Assembly: GCF_029853695.1 (NCBI RefSeq)
Contig: NZ_CP122537.1
Location: forward strand, 1 to 64,000
Source: Jannaschia sp. GRR-S6-38
GTDB lineage: Bacteria; Pseudomonadota; Alphaproteobacteria; Rhodobacterales; Rhodobacteraceae
Length of the DNA stretch: 64,000 bases
Direction: 5' to 3'
Shown here: positions 1-8,459 of the stretch, one piece after another
How the letters are laid out: each line of letters opens with the position of its first letter
Numbering within the stretch: the first letter of the stretch is position 1
Translations under genes and position numbers: made by a program
Notes under the pieces: generated by a model
Told to the model about the DNA's origin: nothing
The model's input: the letters and a program-made list of their open reading frames with translations, nothing else
Database searches by the model: none

Positions 1-527
1 CGATCGAAGCCATCGTCACGGACAAGATTGCGACCATTGGCGAGAACATGTCCGTGCGCCGCATGGCCAAACTCTCGGGCGATGCGGTGACGTCCTACGT
101 GCACAACGCCGCCGCCCCGGGCATGGGCAAGATCGGCGTTCTGGTCGCGCTGTCGAAGGCCGATGACGCCTTCGGCAAGCAGGTCGCCATGCATGTGGCC
201 GCCGTGAACCCGGCTTCACTCTCGGAGACCGATCTCGACCCGGCCATGGTCGAGAAGGAGCGTCAGGTCCAGATCGACATCGCCCGCGAGAGCGGCAAGC
301 CCGAGCAGGTCATCGAGAAGATGATCGAGGGCCGCATGAAGAAGTACATGTCCGAGGTCACGCTGCTGAACCAGCAATTCGTCGTGAACCCGGACCTGAC
401 CGTGGGCCAGGCCGCCACCGAGGCGGGCGTGGAGATCACGGGCTTCGTGCGCCTGGAAGTGGGCGAGGGCATCGAGAAGGTGCAGGAAGACTTCGCCGCC
501 GAAGTCGCCAAGGCCGCCAAGGGCTGA
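1..527 (+). CDS. tsf: Elongation factor Ts, C-terminal part
   Basis: This is the 3' part of the gene for the guanine-nucleotide exchange factor that recycles EF-Tu in the cytoplasm during translation. The reading frame is open from base 3 and the start lies left of the window. The internal ATG at 48 is not the real start because in-frame coding sequence precedes it. Residues such as [10 protein letters not shown] and the dimerisation-domain segment [10 protein letters not shown] are typical of EF-Ts, and the tail ending in EVAKAAKG is the usual Ala/Lys-rich end. It normally follows rpsB, which is not visible here. A strong terminator follows 20 bases after the stop. Confidence 0.95.
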   Translation, partial: IEAIVTDKIATIGENMSVRRMAKLSGDAVTSYVHNAAAPGMGKIGVLVALSKADDAFGKQVAMHVAAVNPASLSETDLDPAMVEKERQVQIDIARESGKPEQVIEKMIEGRMKKYMSEVTLLNQQFVVNPDLTVGQAATEAGVEITGFVRLEVGEGIEKVQEDFAAEVAKAAKG

Positions 528-547
528 CCGCACCGAACTGAACGACG

Positions 548-577
548 AACGGCGCCGGAGGAAACTCCGGCGCCGTT
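548..577 (+). terminator. Terminator of tsf
   Basis: A perfect 13-bp stem (AACGGCGCCGGAG with its complement) closes on a GAAA tetraloop and is followed by GCGTTT. It sits 20 bases after the tsf stop codon and is a convincing intrinsic terminator, although the T tract is short. Beyond it, up to the luxR stop at 800, I see no gene. Confidence 0.85.
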
Positions 578-730
578 GCGTTTCGGGGCCCAGGTTTCGG
601 GGAGAGACGGGGCCCCGTGGCGCGGCCCCCGCGCAATACCGGGGACGCGCACCGTTTCCGAATTCATCGGACGAACCCGGCGCCATGCGGAAGAATGACA
701 TGCGCGACGGGCCCGATTAGTCCTTCGGCG

Positions 731-756
731 TAATTGCCGAGCTCACCGGACAATTA
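731..756. other. Inverted repeat TAATTG-N14-CAATTA between tsf and luxR
   Basis: Two 6-base arms in otherwise GC-rich DNA face each other across 14 bases in the convergent gap between tsf and the luxR-family gene. A second short repeat (GGTAAG at 783-788, CTTACC at 799-804) overlaps the luxR stop codon. These could be a weak terminator for the minus-strand operon or a protein site. Nothing here decides between them. Confidence 0.3.
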
Positions 757-799
757 CAGCCTGCCCCATTCGGGTGCCGTTAGGTAAGTCAGGGAAACC

Positions 800-1642
800 T
801 TACCCGCGCAGGCCCTTGTCGGCGTCGTAATGGAAGAATTGGTTCTGCGCCGTGGCCTTCATGATCGCCTGCGCGGTCGTTTCGACGTCCAGCGCCTCGC
901 GCGCCAGCCGCAGATGCTTTTCCACCGTGGCGGGCGTCAGCTCCATGATCATCGCCGCGTCGCCCACGGTCTTGCCGTCGGCCACCAGCTCCAGCACCTC
1001 GCGCTGCCGGTCGGTCAGCGGCCGGCCGTGCTCGCCGTAGGGCAGGGACAGGATCGTCAGGTGGGCCACGTGGTTCAGAAGCTCGATCTCGGGGCCCTTC
1101 TCCTGCCAGAGCGCATCGACCTCCGCCTGGTTCATTTGGGTGGAGGCGAGGCCGATCCCGTGCGCGGTCCGCGGCGAGACGCTGGGAAAGCTGATCCCAT
1201 AGCCCGCGTTGACGCCGTGGCGCTTGTTGAACTCCATCACCCGGAGCTCCGCCTGGCTCAGCCGGCCGGCCTTCGCATCCTCGAGGATCGCCGTCCAGCT
1301 GAGCGATCCGACATTCCGCGTGGCCCAGCGAACCAGCGGCGCGTCGCGGAACAGCCCGCCCTCGAGATAGGTTTCGGTGAAATCGGCGGGGTAGTTGGTC
1401 AGGACCAGCGCGTCGCGCATGTCGCCCATGCCGTTATCGGTCTTGAAGCGCGTCGCCGCATACATGATCCGGTCGAAGCCGTATCCGGCCATCCGGTCCT
1501 GATGCGCGGTCCACACGGCCTCGAGGCTGGTCATCCGCGTGAGGTCCAGCAGAAAGCGCTCGATCTCGGTCACGGCGAATTCCTGATCTTCGTTTGCTGA
1601 CGTTACGTAAACGAGGTTCGACCGACCTGTCGAGCCTGTCAT
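800..1642 (-). CDS. LuxR-family transcriptional regulator with autoinducer-binding-type domain
   Basis: This is a predicted cytoplasmic DNA-binding regulator of 280 residues. The first ~190 residues resemble the LuxR autoinducer-binding domain (TNYPADF, YLEGG, then a LSW motif). The last ~65 are a LuxR/FixJ helix-turn-helix starting at PLTDRQREVLELVADG. No luxI-type synthase is in the window, so it would be a 'solo' receptor. By eye, the position of the conserved Trp after TNYP is Phe, and the usual Asp-Pro pair is Ala-Pro (FRDAP), so binding of an ordinary acyl-homoserine lactone is doubtful. Its ATG overlaps the stop of the DUF2783 gene (ATGA), making it the last gene of the aromatic catabolic operon and a candidate for its regulation. 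Confidence 0.85.
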   Translation of the reverse strand: MTGSTGRSNLVYVTSANEDQEFAVTEIERFLLDLTRMTSLEAVWTAHQDRMAGYGFDRIMYAATRFKTDNGMGDMRDALVLTNYPADFTETYLEGGLFRDAPLVRWATRNVGSLSWTAILEDAKAGRLSQAELRVMEFNKRHGVNAGYGISFPSVSPRTAHGIGLASTQMNQAEVDALWQEKGPEIELLNHVAHLTILSLPYGEHGRPLTDRQREVLELVADGKTVGDAAMIMELTPATVEKHLRLAREALDVETTAQAIMKATAQNQFFHYDADKGLRG

Positions 1643-1827
1643 TCCGTCGCAGCGGCGATGGCCTGGGCCAAAAGATCGGGATCGCCCAGATGGTTGGCGA
1701 GGATCAGGACCAGTCGCGCGTTCAGGGCGTGGGACTCGCGCTCGTCGCGGCCCTCATGCGCGGCGACCAGCATCGCATAGGCCGCATCGGGGTCGGGCAG
1801 GTTGGGTTGCAGGATCAGTTCGGTCAT
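1639..1827 (-). CDS. DUF2783 small protein
   Basis: This 62-residue protein starts MTELILQPNLPDPDAAY and ends LAQAIAAATE. I placed the start at 1827 because that ATG overlaps the stop of the FAD monooxygenase gene by four bases (ATGA). The longer reading from 1890 adds only Arg-rich out-of-family sequence. It looks like the DUF2783 family, which I recall as a companion of FAD-dependent hydroxylases in Rhodobacterales; its biochemical role is unknown. A helical hairpin is likely from the composition. It may be an accessory to the neighbouring monooxygenase. Confidence 0.7.
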   Translation of the reverse strand: MTELILQPNLPDPDAAYAMLVAAHEGRDERESHALNARLVLILANHLGDPDLLAQAIAAATE

Positions 1828-3398
1828 TGCCCGCCTCCGGTGGCGGTCCGAAGAGCGCGGGCGACCTGCGCCGCGTCGGCCCCGGCCCATCGCGCGGCGA
1901 CGTGCTGGTCGGGCCGCACGAGGTAGAGGGCCCGAGGGGCCCCGCCCAGATACCGCGCTGCGAGCTCGGGGCCGGGATCGGCGACATGCAGGACGGGTAG
2001 GTCGGTGTCCGGCGCGTCGCAGGCCAGCGCCAGCAGGGCGAAGCCGCCGCCCAGCCGCGCGAGCAGCGTGCCGTTGCCCAGCGGCGCATCGGGGCAGGGG
2101 GCGCCGGGACGCGTGCGCGCGGGCCCGCCGGGCAGCGCGTCGGGTCCGTTCAGCGCCGAGCCGTCATAGGTCGCGGGCGTGGACAGGCGGCCGGAATTCA
2201 CCATGGCGCGGGCGAAGGGGTGCTTCGCCGCGAGATGCAGGGCGGCATCGCGCAACAGCCGGCTGCCGGGGGTCTTGGGGGTGATGAAATCCGTGGCGCG
2301 GGTCGAATGCAGGATGTTCTCGTCCGCCGCCGCCTCGCGCTCGGCCGCGTAGCTGTCGATCAGGCCGTCGGGGGCGCCGTCCAGAACGGCGGCCAGCTTC
2401 CAGGCCAGGTTCTCGGCATCCTGGATCCCGCTATTGGCGCCGCGCGCCCCGAAGGGCGAGACCTGGTGCGCGCTGTCGCCGGCGAAGACCACGCGGCCCG
2501 CGCGGAACCGCTCCATGCGCCGGCACTGGAAGGTGTAGATCGAGGTCCAGACCAGCTCGTACTCGGCGCCATCGCCCAGCATGGCGTCGATCCGGGCGCG
2601 GATGCGCGGCTCGGACAGCTCCGCCTCGCGGTCGATATCCCAGCCCAGCTGGAAGTCGATGCGCCAGATGTCGTCGGGCTGGCGGTGCAGCAGCGCCGAG
2701 GCGCCGGATCTGAAATGCGGCTCGAACCAGAACCAGCGCTCGGTAGGAAAATCGCCTGCCATCCGGACGTCGGCGATCAGGAAATTGTCTTCGAAGACGC
2801 GTCCCTCGAATCCGAGGCCCAGCATCCGGCGCAGGGGCGAGCGCGCGCCATCGGCCGCGACCAGCCAGTCGCAGCGCGCCGAATAAGGCCCGTCGGGGGT
2901 TTCGATGACGAGCTCGACGCGCTCGTCCTGCGCGAGCCCCGTCACCCGGTTGCCGCCGCGGATCTCGATCGGCGCGCCGCGGGCCTGCGCGACCCGGATC
3001 CGCGCGACCAGGAGCGCCTCGACCTCGGGCTGGCCGATATTGACGAAGGCCGGGGCCTTGTGGCCGCCCTCGGGCTGCAGGTCGAACTGGTAGAGGAGGC
3101 GGTCGTCGTGGAAGACCTTGCCGACCTTCCATTTCACGCCGCGCGCGCAAACCGCCTCGCCCAGCCCCAGCCGGTCGAAGATCTCGAGCGTGCGCTGCGC
3201 GAAACAGATCGCGCGCGAGCCTTCGCCCACGCCCTCCACCTCGTCGAGCAGCATGACCGGCACATCGCGCAGGCCAAGGTCCAGCGCGGTCGCCAGGCCC
3301 ACCGGCCCGCCGCCCACGACGATCACCGGATGATGCGCCACCCGGTCCTGGTCGGCAACGCGGGTGTAGGGATAGAGTTGAGCGGTCGTGTCCAGCAT
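1824..3398 (-). CDS. FAD-dependent aromatic-ring monooxygenase (MhpA/PheA/TfdB-like)
   Basis: This is a 524-residue class A flavoprotein monooxygenase, a cytoplasmic enzyme type that hydroxylates phenolic or aromatic compounds with NAD(P)H and O2. The FAD-binding GxGxxG region is VVGGGPVGLATALDLG near the N-terminus. The DG motif is VAADGARSPLRR, and the second FAD motif is FAGDSAHQVSPFGARG. The rest is a thioredoxin-like C-terminal domain seen in phenol-hydroxylase relatives. I start at 3398 (MLDTTAQLYP), two bases after the stop of the upstream MBL gene; the longer frame to 3485 is Arg-rich filler inside that gene. Being inside the homogentisate operon, it probably acts on a related phenolic acid, but the substrate cannot be read from sequence. 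Confidence 0.85.
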   Translation of the reverse strand: MLDTTAQLYPYTRVADQDRVAHHPVIVVGGGPVGLATALDLGLRDVPVMLLDEVEGVGEGSRAICFAQRTLEIFDRLGLGEAVCARGVKWKVGKVFHDDRLLYQFDLQPEGGHKAPAFVNIGQPEVEALLVARIRVAQARGAPIEIRGGNRVTGLAQDERVELVIETPDGPYSARCDWLVAADGARSPLRRMLGLGFEGRVFEDNFLIADVRMAGDFPTERWFWFEPHFRSGASALLHRQPDDIWRIDFQLGWDIDREAELSEPRIRARIDAMLGDGAEYELVWTSIYTFQCRRMERFRAGRVVFAGDSAHQVSPFGARGANSGIQDAENLAWKLAAVLDGAPDGLIDSYAAEREAAADENILHSTRATDFITPKTPGSRLLRDAALHLAAKHPFARAMVNSGRLSTPATYDGSALNGPDALPGGPARTRPGAPCPDAPLGNGTLLARLGGGFALLALACDAPDTDLPVLHVADPGPELAARYLGGAPRALYLVRPDQHVAARWAGADAAQVARALRTATGGGQ

Positions 3399-3399
3399 C

Positions 3400-4353
3400 T
3401 CAGCCCCCCTGCAGCGCGTCCCACATCGCCTTGTCGCGGGCGGCGGTCCAAATGCGGGGCGTGTCGATGTCGAGCGCTTCGTCATAGGCGCGGGCGACGT
3501 TGAAGGGCAGGCAGTGTTCGTAGATCGCGTAGTCGGCGAATTTCGGATCGCATTCGGCGCGGACCGCGTCCCAGGCTTCCTTCAGCGAGCCGCCGCGCAG
3601 CGCCACGCGGGCGGCGGGGCGGTAGGTCGAGCGCAGGAAATCCGCGGTGGAATCGAGGGCGCGGTTCACCGCCTCGGCGCCCTGCAACGCGCCGCCGCGC
3701 CCGGGCGCGATGGCGTCCAGATCGAACCGGCGGACCCGCTCCAGCGTGGCGGGCCAGTCGTGGAAATGCCCGTCGCCGCAATAGCAGGCCGAGCGGTCCT
3801 CGACGATGTCGCCGGTGAACATGGCGTTGGCGTCGGGCACGTAGATCACCGCGTCGCCCGCGGTATGGGCGCGGCCCAGCTGCATGATGTCGACCCGGCG
3901 GCGGCCCAGATAGACCGACATGCGGCCTTTGAAGGTGGTGGTGGGCCAGGTGAGGCCGGGGATCTCCTCGTGGCCCTGGAAGAGCCGGGGGAAGCGGTCG
4001 AACTCGCTCTCCCAATCCTCCTTGCCGCGCTCGGCCACCATGGCGCGGGCGGGCTCCGACATGATGATCTGCGGCGCGCCATAGGCCGAGGCGCCGAGGA
4101 CGCGGACAGCGTGGTAATGGGTCAGCGCCAGATGGGTGATCGGCTTGTCGGTCACGCCGCGGACGCAGTCGATCACCTTGCGGGCGAGCCGCGGCGTCGC
4201 CTGCGCTTCGACGACCATCACGCTGTCGTCGCCGATGATGACGCCCGAATTCGGATCGCCCTCGGCGGTGAAGGCCCAGAGGCCGTCGCCGATCTCGGTG
4301 AAGCTGGTCTGCTTTTCCGCCATGTCGCCGGCGGAGGCGAATTGCTTGCTCAT
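3400..4353 (-). CDS. MBL-fold hydrolase with degenerate metal motif
   Basis: This 317-residue protein has the metallo-beta-lactamase fold. Expected landmarks are present: N-terminal strands with SGVIIGDDSVMVVEAQ, a later His in GRAHTAGDAV and Asp in MFTGDIVED. The signature HxHxDH, however, reads THYHAVRVLG. The first two His remain while the Asp and third His are Val and Arg. This looks like a recognised MBL subfamily, so it may bind a single metal or act differently, and I would not call it a confirmed hydrolase. It overlaps the FAH gene stop upstream by four bases and is followed two bases later by the FAD monooxygenase. Confidence 0.8.
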   Translation of the reverse strand: MSKQFASAGDMAEKQTSFTEIGDGLWAFTAEGDPNSGVIIGDDSVMVVEAQATPRLARKVIDCVRGVTDKPITHLALTHYHAVRVLGASAYGAPQIIMSEPARAMVAERGKEDWESEFDRFPRLFQGHEEIPGLTWPTTTFKGRMSVYLGRRRVDIMQLGRAHTAGDAVIYVPDANAMFTGDIVEDRSACYCGDGHFHDWPATLERVRRFDLDAIAPGRGGALQGAEAVNRALDSTADFLRSTYRPAARVALRGGSLKEAWDAVRAECDPKFADYAIYEHCLPFNVARAYDEALDIDTPRIWTAARDKAMWDALQGG

Positions 4354-5297
4354 GCGGCGATGACCTCTTGTTCGATGATTCCGAAAAGACTTGCGTCGTC
4401 CGGGCCTTGCATGTCGATCTTCACGCGGTCGCCGGGAACCAGGAAGGGCGTCGCGGCGTCCCCGTGTAGGATCGTCTCGACGACGCGCTGTTCGGCGATG
4501 CAGTTATAGCCGCGCCCCCCTTCGGCGACCGGGCGCCCCGGCCCGCCATCCGCGTCGCGGTTCGACACGGTGCCCGAACCGATCACGGTGCCCGCAGGCA
4601 GGTCGCGGGTCGCGGCGGCATGGGTGATCAGATGCGGGAAGTCGAAGATCATGTCGACGCCCGCCTCGGCTCGCCCGAAAGGGGCACCGTTCAAGTCCAC
4701 GCGCAGCGTCCCGTGCAGCCGCGCACCATCCCAGCCCGGCAGCTCGTCGGGCGTCAGCGCGAGCGGCGACAGGGCCGATGCGGGCTTGCCGTGTACGAAG
4801 CCGAAGCCTTTCGCGAGCTCCGCCGGGATCAGGCCGCGCAGCGAGATGTCGTTCAGGAGGCAGATCAGCCGGATCGCCTTGGCGGCCTCGGCGGGCGAGG
4901 CGCCGCGCGGGACCGGGCCGGTGACGACCGCCACCTCCGCCTCGAGATCGGTGCCCCAACCGGGCTTCGACGGGATCGACGCGGTCGGCGGGGTGAAGAC
5001 CGAGAGCCCCTGATACATCAGCGGGTCGTGCCAGAACGACTCGGGCATCTCGGCCCCGCGGGCCCGGCGGACGAGCTCGACATGGTTCACGTAAGACGAG
5101 CCGTCGAGGAACTGCCAGCTGCGGGGCAGGGGCGCCAGCACGTCGCGGATGTCGAACGGCTCCGCCGCGCCGAGCGTCCCGTCTCCGCCGTCGAGCCAGG
5201 CCAGCATCGTGCCGCAGGCGAGCGGGCGGCAGCGGTCGCCCTCCACCGCGACGAGGCGGCCGTCGGGCGTGGGCCCGGGCAGGGTGGCGAGCTTCAT
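4350..5297 (-). CDS. Fumarylacetoacetate hydrolase family protein
   Basis: This 315-residue FAH-superfamily enzyme is a metal-dependent C-C bond hydrolase acting on acyl-pyruvate or acetoacetate products of aromatic ring cleavage. Metal-binding acidic residues are visible in WGTDLEAEVAVV and in the SLRGLIPAE region, and the C-terminal half has IGSGTVSNRD, the usual FAH core signature. The start at 5297 (MKLATLPGPT) is chosen because its ATG overlaps the stop of the small membrane protein gene. With hmgA in the same operon, fumarylacetoacetate is the likeliest substrate, the last step of homogentisate breakdown to fumarate and acetoacetate. No maleylacetoacetate isomerase gene is present in the window. 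Confidence 0.85.
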   Translation of the reverse strand: MKLATLPGPTPDGRLVAVEGDRCRPLACGTMLAWLDGGDGTLGAAEPFDIRDVLAPLPRSWQFLDGSSYVNHVELVRRARGAEMPESFWHDPLMYQGLSVFTPPTASIPSKPGWGTDLEAEVAVVTGPVPRGASPAEAAKAIRLICLLNDISLRGLIPAELAKGFGFVHGKPASALSPLALTPDELPGWDGARLHGTLRVDLNGAPFGRAEAGVDMIFDFPHLITHAAATRDLPAGTVIGSGTVSNRDADGGPGRPVAEGGRGYNCIAEQRVVETILHGDAATPFLVPGDRVKIDMQGPDDASLFGIIEQEVIAA

Positions 5298-5434
5298 TTC
5301 CCGTCCTTCCGGTCGCGCTTCCAGGGCCGCGTCCACATCTCGCGCAGAGCGCGCGGCAGGGTCGCCAGCGCGAAGACGAAAAGTACGAGGCAGGCCCAGC
5401 CGAACAGGCCAAGGGATGCGAGGAACTCGCTCAT
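5294..5434 (-). CDS. Small single-pass membrane protein of the homogentisate operon
   Basis: This 46-residue open frame lies exactly between the MBL and FAH genes, with four-base ATGA overlaps at both ends, which argues strongly that it is translated. The sequence begins [19 protein letters not shown] and has one hydrophobic helix (about residues 8-26). A basic tail follows (TRPWKRDRKDGK), consistent with an N-out/C-in inner-membrane peptide. I do not recognise the family. It may anchor or assist uptake or a membrane-associated pathway enzyme; that is inference from context only. Confidence 0.7.
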   Translation of the reverse strand: MSEFLASLGLFGWACLVLFVFALATLPRALREMWTRPWKRDRKDGK

Positions 5435-6303
5435 GCCGGCTGGCCCTCGGGCAGAAGCTCCATCCCATCATGGCCGATCAGCACGGGTCCGTCGAAATGC
5501 GGACGCACGGCGGCCAGCCAGTCGGCGGCGTGGATCCGCGGGTCGTCGGCCGGCACGAGATGGTGCAGCACCAGCCGCCCGACGCCCGCCTGCGCCGCGA
5601 TGCGGGCCGCGTCCGCCGCCTCGGTGTGGCTGGCCATGATATGCGCCTTCAGCCGCGCACCGTTGCCGGTCCGGGCGACCAGCCGGTCGACGCCGCGCTC
5701 CAGCATCGCGTCGTGCACGAGGATGCCCGCGCCGCGCGCGAACTCGGCAAGCGGCGGGAACCGGGCCGTGTCGGCAGAGAAGGCCACCGACCAGGCCGCG
5801 CCGTCGAAGCGCAAAGCGAAGCAGTCGGTGACCGGCGGATGGTTGACCCGCAGGGCCGAGACCGACAGGCCGGGCGCCTCGATCAGGCCTTCGCCGAACT
5901 CCCGGACGGTCACGAGATCGCGCAGGTCAGGCCGGCCCTCATCCGCGACGCGCAGGCCGATATCGAAGGCGAGCGAGGCGCGGAACCCGTCCCAAAGCGC
6001 CTGGATGCCGGGCGGGCCGAAGACAGTCACCGGGGTCTTCAGCCCGGAGGTCCAGGCGGTGTGCAGGAGCCCGCCCAGTTCCAGCACGTGATCGGAATGC
6101 AGATGCGTGACGAAGATCAGGTCCAGATCCTTCAGGTCTAGCCCCGCCTCGACCAGCGCGCGCGTCACGCCCAGCCCGCAATCGACGACGCAGGCGCGGC
6201 CATCGAGGATCAGCAGGCTGGCCGTCGGGTTCGGCCCGCCGCGCCGGATCGCGGGGCCGCCCTTGGTGCCCAGCAGGACGAGGCGGTCGGGCAAGGCGGT
6301 CAT
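5431..6303 (-). CDS. MBL-fold metallo-hydrolase (RNase Z/arylsulfatase-like)
   Basis: This 290-residue metallo-beta-lactamase-fold protein has an intact signature [13 protein letters not shown], so two zinc ions are expected. Further metal ligands sit in [11 protein letters not shown] and in [14 protein letters not shown]. It resembles the RNase Z-like branch ([14 protein letters not shown] near the start, VLHHLVP late) but is short of tRNA-processing features, so a small-molecule role in the aromatic pathway is more likely. The start at 6303 overlaps the hmgA stop (ATGA). The long frame reaching 6957 on this strand is only shadow sequence inside hmgA. Confidence 0.85.
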   Translation of the reverse strand: MTALPDRLVLLGTKGGPAIRRGGPNPTASLLILDGRACVVDCGLGVTRALVEAGLDLKDLDLIFVTHLHSDHVLELGGLLHTAWTSGLKTPVTVFGPPGIQALWDGFRASLAFDIGLRVADEGRPDLRDLVTVREFGEGLIEAPGLSVSALRVNHPPVTDCFALRFDGAAWSVAFSADTARFPPLAEFARGAGILVHDAMLERGVDRLVARTGNGARLKAHIMASHTEAADAARIAAQAGVGRLVLHHLVPADDPRIHAADWLAAVRPHFDGPVLIGHDGMELLPEGQPA

Positions 6304-7646
6304 TTGCGCCCCGGCGTGCCGTCGAAGAGCTTGGGCAGATCGGCCCAGCAGTCGACATAATCGTCCTGCAGCGGCGCCTCGGTCGCGGCGAAGGGCGTCA
6401 AGTGCTGCGGGAATCGCGTCTCGAACATGAAGGACATCGTGTCCGCCAGCTTGTGCGGCGCGAGCTCGGCGTTCGAGGCGCCCTCGAATGCCTCGCGGTC
6501 GGGCCCGTGCGGCAGCATCATGTTGTGAAGCGACATCCCGCCCGGGACGAAGCCCTGCGGCTTGGCATCGTATTGGCCGTAGATGTTGCCCATCAGCTCC
6601 GACATGACGTTCTTGTGGTACCAGGGCGGGCGGAACGTATCCTCGGCCACCATCCAGCGGTCGCGGAACAGGACGAAATCGATATTGGCCGTGCCCGGCA
6701 CGCCCGAGGGGGCGGTCAGGACGGTGAAGATCGACGGATCCGGGTGGTCGAAGAGGATCGCACCCACCGGGCAATAGGTGTTCAGGTCGTATTTGCAGGG
6801 AGCGTAATTGCCGTGCCAGGCCACGACGTCCAGCGGGCTGTGCCCGATCTCGCATTCGTGGAAACTGCCGGCCCATTTGATGACCAGGCGCGACGGCGTC
6901 TCGCGATCCTCGAACCAGGCGGTGGGCGTCTTGAAGTCGCGCCGGTTGGCCATGCAATTGGCGCCGATGGGGCCGCGATCGGGCAGGGCGAATTTCTGGC
7001 CGTAATTCTCGCAGACGAAGCCGCGCGCCGGGCCGTCCAGCAGCTCCACGCGGTAGACGAGACCCCGCGGGATCAGCGCGATCTCCTGCGGGCCGATATC
7101 GATCACGCCCAGTTCGGTCGCAAAGCGCAGCCGGCCAGCCTGCGGAACGACCAGAAGCTCGCTGTCAGCGGAATAAAAGTATTCATCTTCCATGTCTTGC
7201 GTGACGAGGTAGATGTGGCTCGCCATGCCAATCTGCGTGTTCACGTCGCCCGCCGTGGTCATCGTCCGCATGCCGGTCAGCCAGGTCAGCGCCTCGTCCG
7301 AATGCGGCACCGGATCCCATCGGTACTGGCCCAGGCTGATGATGTCGGGATCGACGAGCGGCGCGGATTTCCAGTACGGCAGGTCGATCTTGCGGTAGCG
7401 GCCGGAATGCTTGACCGACGGGCGAATGCGGTAGCACCAGGTCCGTTCGTTCTGGCCCTGGGGCGCGGTGAAGGCCGTGCCGGAGAGCTGTTCGCCGTAG
7501 AGGCCGTAATTGCATTTCTGCGGCGAGTTCATGCCTTGCGGCAGAGCGTCGGGCAGCGCCTCGGTCTCGAAGTCATTGCCGAAGCCGGGCATGTAGCGCG
7601 CCTCGGCGGCCGCGGTCGCGGCGCTTCGGTCCAGCGGTCCGGTCAT
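6300..7646 (-). CDS. hmgA: Homogentisate 1,2-dioxygenase
   Basis: This 448-residue non-haem iron dioxygenase opens the ring of homogentisate to give maleylacetoacetate in tyrosine and phenylalanine breakdown. Hallmarks are [15 protein letters not shown] near the start and [13 protein letters not shown]. The iron-ligand regions are [14 protein letters not shown] (His and Glu) and [10 protein letters not shown] (His). Length matches the family. I start at 7646 because GGAGGA lies eight bases upstream of that ATG; the in-frame ATG at 7661 has no comparable ribosome site. It is the first gene of an eight-gene minus-strand operon whose members overlap or nearly abut. Confidence 0.95.
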   Translation of the reverse strand: MTGPLDRSAATAAAEARYMPGFGNDFETEALPDALPQGMNSPQKCNYGLYGEQLSGTAFTAPQGQNERTWCYRIRPSVKHSGRYRKIDLPYWKSAPLVDPDIISLGQYRWDPVPHSDEALTWLTGMRTMTTAGDVNTQIGMASHIYLVTQDMEDEYFYSADSELLVVPQAGRLRFATELGVIDIGPQEIALIPRGLVYRVELLDGPARGFVCENYGQKFALPDRGPIGANCMANRRDFKTPTAWFEDRETPSRLVIKWAGSFHECEIGHSPLDVVAWHGNYAPCKYDLNTYCPVGAILFDHPDPSIFTVLTAPSGVPGTANIDFVLFRDRWMVAEDTFRPPWYHKNVMSELMGNIYGQYDAKPQGFVPGGMSLHNMMLPHGPDREAFEGASNAELAPHKLADTMSFMFETRFPQHLTPFAATEAPLQDDYVDCWADLPKLFDGTPGRK

Positions 7647-7768
7647 GGCACGATCCTCCATCCGCGTCTGACGCAGGAAGGGGTAACCGTTGCAGGCACA
7701 ACGATCAAGCTTCGCGCCATCCGTATCATTTACATAATTCTGCTTATGGGACTCATGGGCCCGCCGGA
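7647..7768 (-). promoter_or_regulatory. hmgA promoter/leader region
   Basis: This 120-base gap between phoB and hmgA must hold the hmg operon promoter unless phoB transcripts read through. It contains an AT-rich island at about 7724-7746 (TATCATTTACATAATTC on the plus strand) in a GC-rich context, and an inverted GTTG-N6-CAAC at about 7689-7702 that could be an operator. I see no strong terminator for the pho operon here. Exact promoter elements are not clear. Confidence 0.45.
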
Positions 7769-8458
7769 TCAGCCCAGCGCGTAGCCCGCCCCGCGCACGG
7801 TCCGGATCGGGTCCGCGGCATCAGCCTCGCCGCGCAACGCCTTGCGAAGACGGCCGACATGGACATCCACCGTGCGGCTGTCGACATAGATGTCGCGGCC
7901 CCAGACGCGGTCGAGAAGCTGGTCGCGCGACCAGACGCGGCCCGGCCGTTCCATCATCGTGGTCAGCAAGCGGAACTCGGTCGGCCCCAGATGCAGCTCG
8001 CGCCCGGCCCGGAAGACGCGATGCTGGGCGGTGTCGACGGTGACGTCCTCATGGGTCAGCGTCTCGCCGATCGCGCCGGGACGCGTCCGGCGCAGCTGGG
8101 TGCGGATGCGGGCCATCAGCTCAACCACGCTGTAGGGCTTGACCATGTAGTCGTCCGCCCCGGTCTCGAGCCCCCTCACCCGGTCGACCTCCTCGGAACG
8201 CGCGGAGAGCATGATGACGGGGATCGCCCGCGTCTCGCTGCGCGCCTTCAGGCGGCGGCAGACCTCGATGCCCGAGACCTCGGGCAGCATCCAGTCGAGC
8301 AGGATCAAGTCCGGCGCCTCCGTTCGCGCCGCCTCCAGCGCCGCGTCGCCCGAGGCGGCCTGGCGCACGGCGTAGCCTTCCGCCTCGAGGTTGTAGACGA
8401 GGATCTCGCGCTGCGGCGCCTCGTCCTCGACCACCAGGACGATCGGCGGCACGCTCAT
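7769..8458 (-). CDS. phoB: Phosphate regulon response regulator PhoB
   Basis: This 229-residue OmpR-type response regulator is phosphorylated by PhoR at low phosphate and activates Pho-box promoters. The receiver domain (1-~120) shows the acidic pocket VVEDE, the phospho-Asp in [10 protein letters not shown] and the Lys in MVKPYS. The winged-helix domain (~130-229) has [14 protein letters not shown] and ends [10 protein letters not shown]. It follows phoU with one base between, the last gene of the pst operon, so the regulator is made under its own control. Confidence 0.95.
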   Translation of the reverse strand: MSVPPIVLVVEDEAPQREILVYNLEAEGYAVRQAASGDAALEAARTEAPDLILLDWMLPEVSGIEVCRRLKARSETRAIPVIMLSARSEEVDRVRGLETGADDYMVKPYSVVELMARIRTQLRRTRPGAIGETLTHEDVTVDTAQHRVFRAGRELHLGPTEFRLLTTMMERPGRVWSRDQLLDRVWGRDIYVDSRTVDVHVGRLRKALRGEADAADPIRTVRGAGYALG

Positions 8459-8459
8459 C

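Noticed and set aside
7724-7748. A riboswitch in the hmgA leader
   Set aside because: The AT-rich island is short, shows no stable fold by eye and better suits a promoter or operator.
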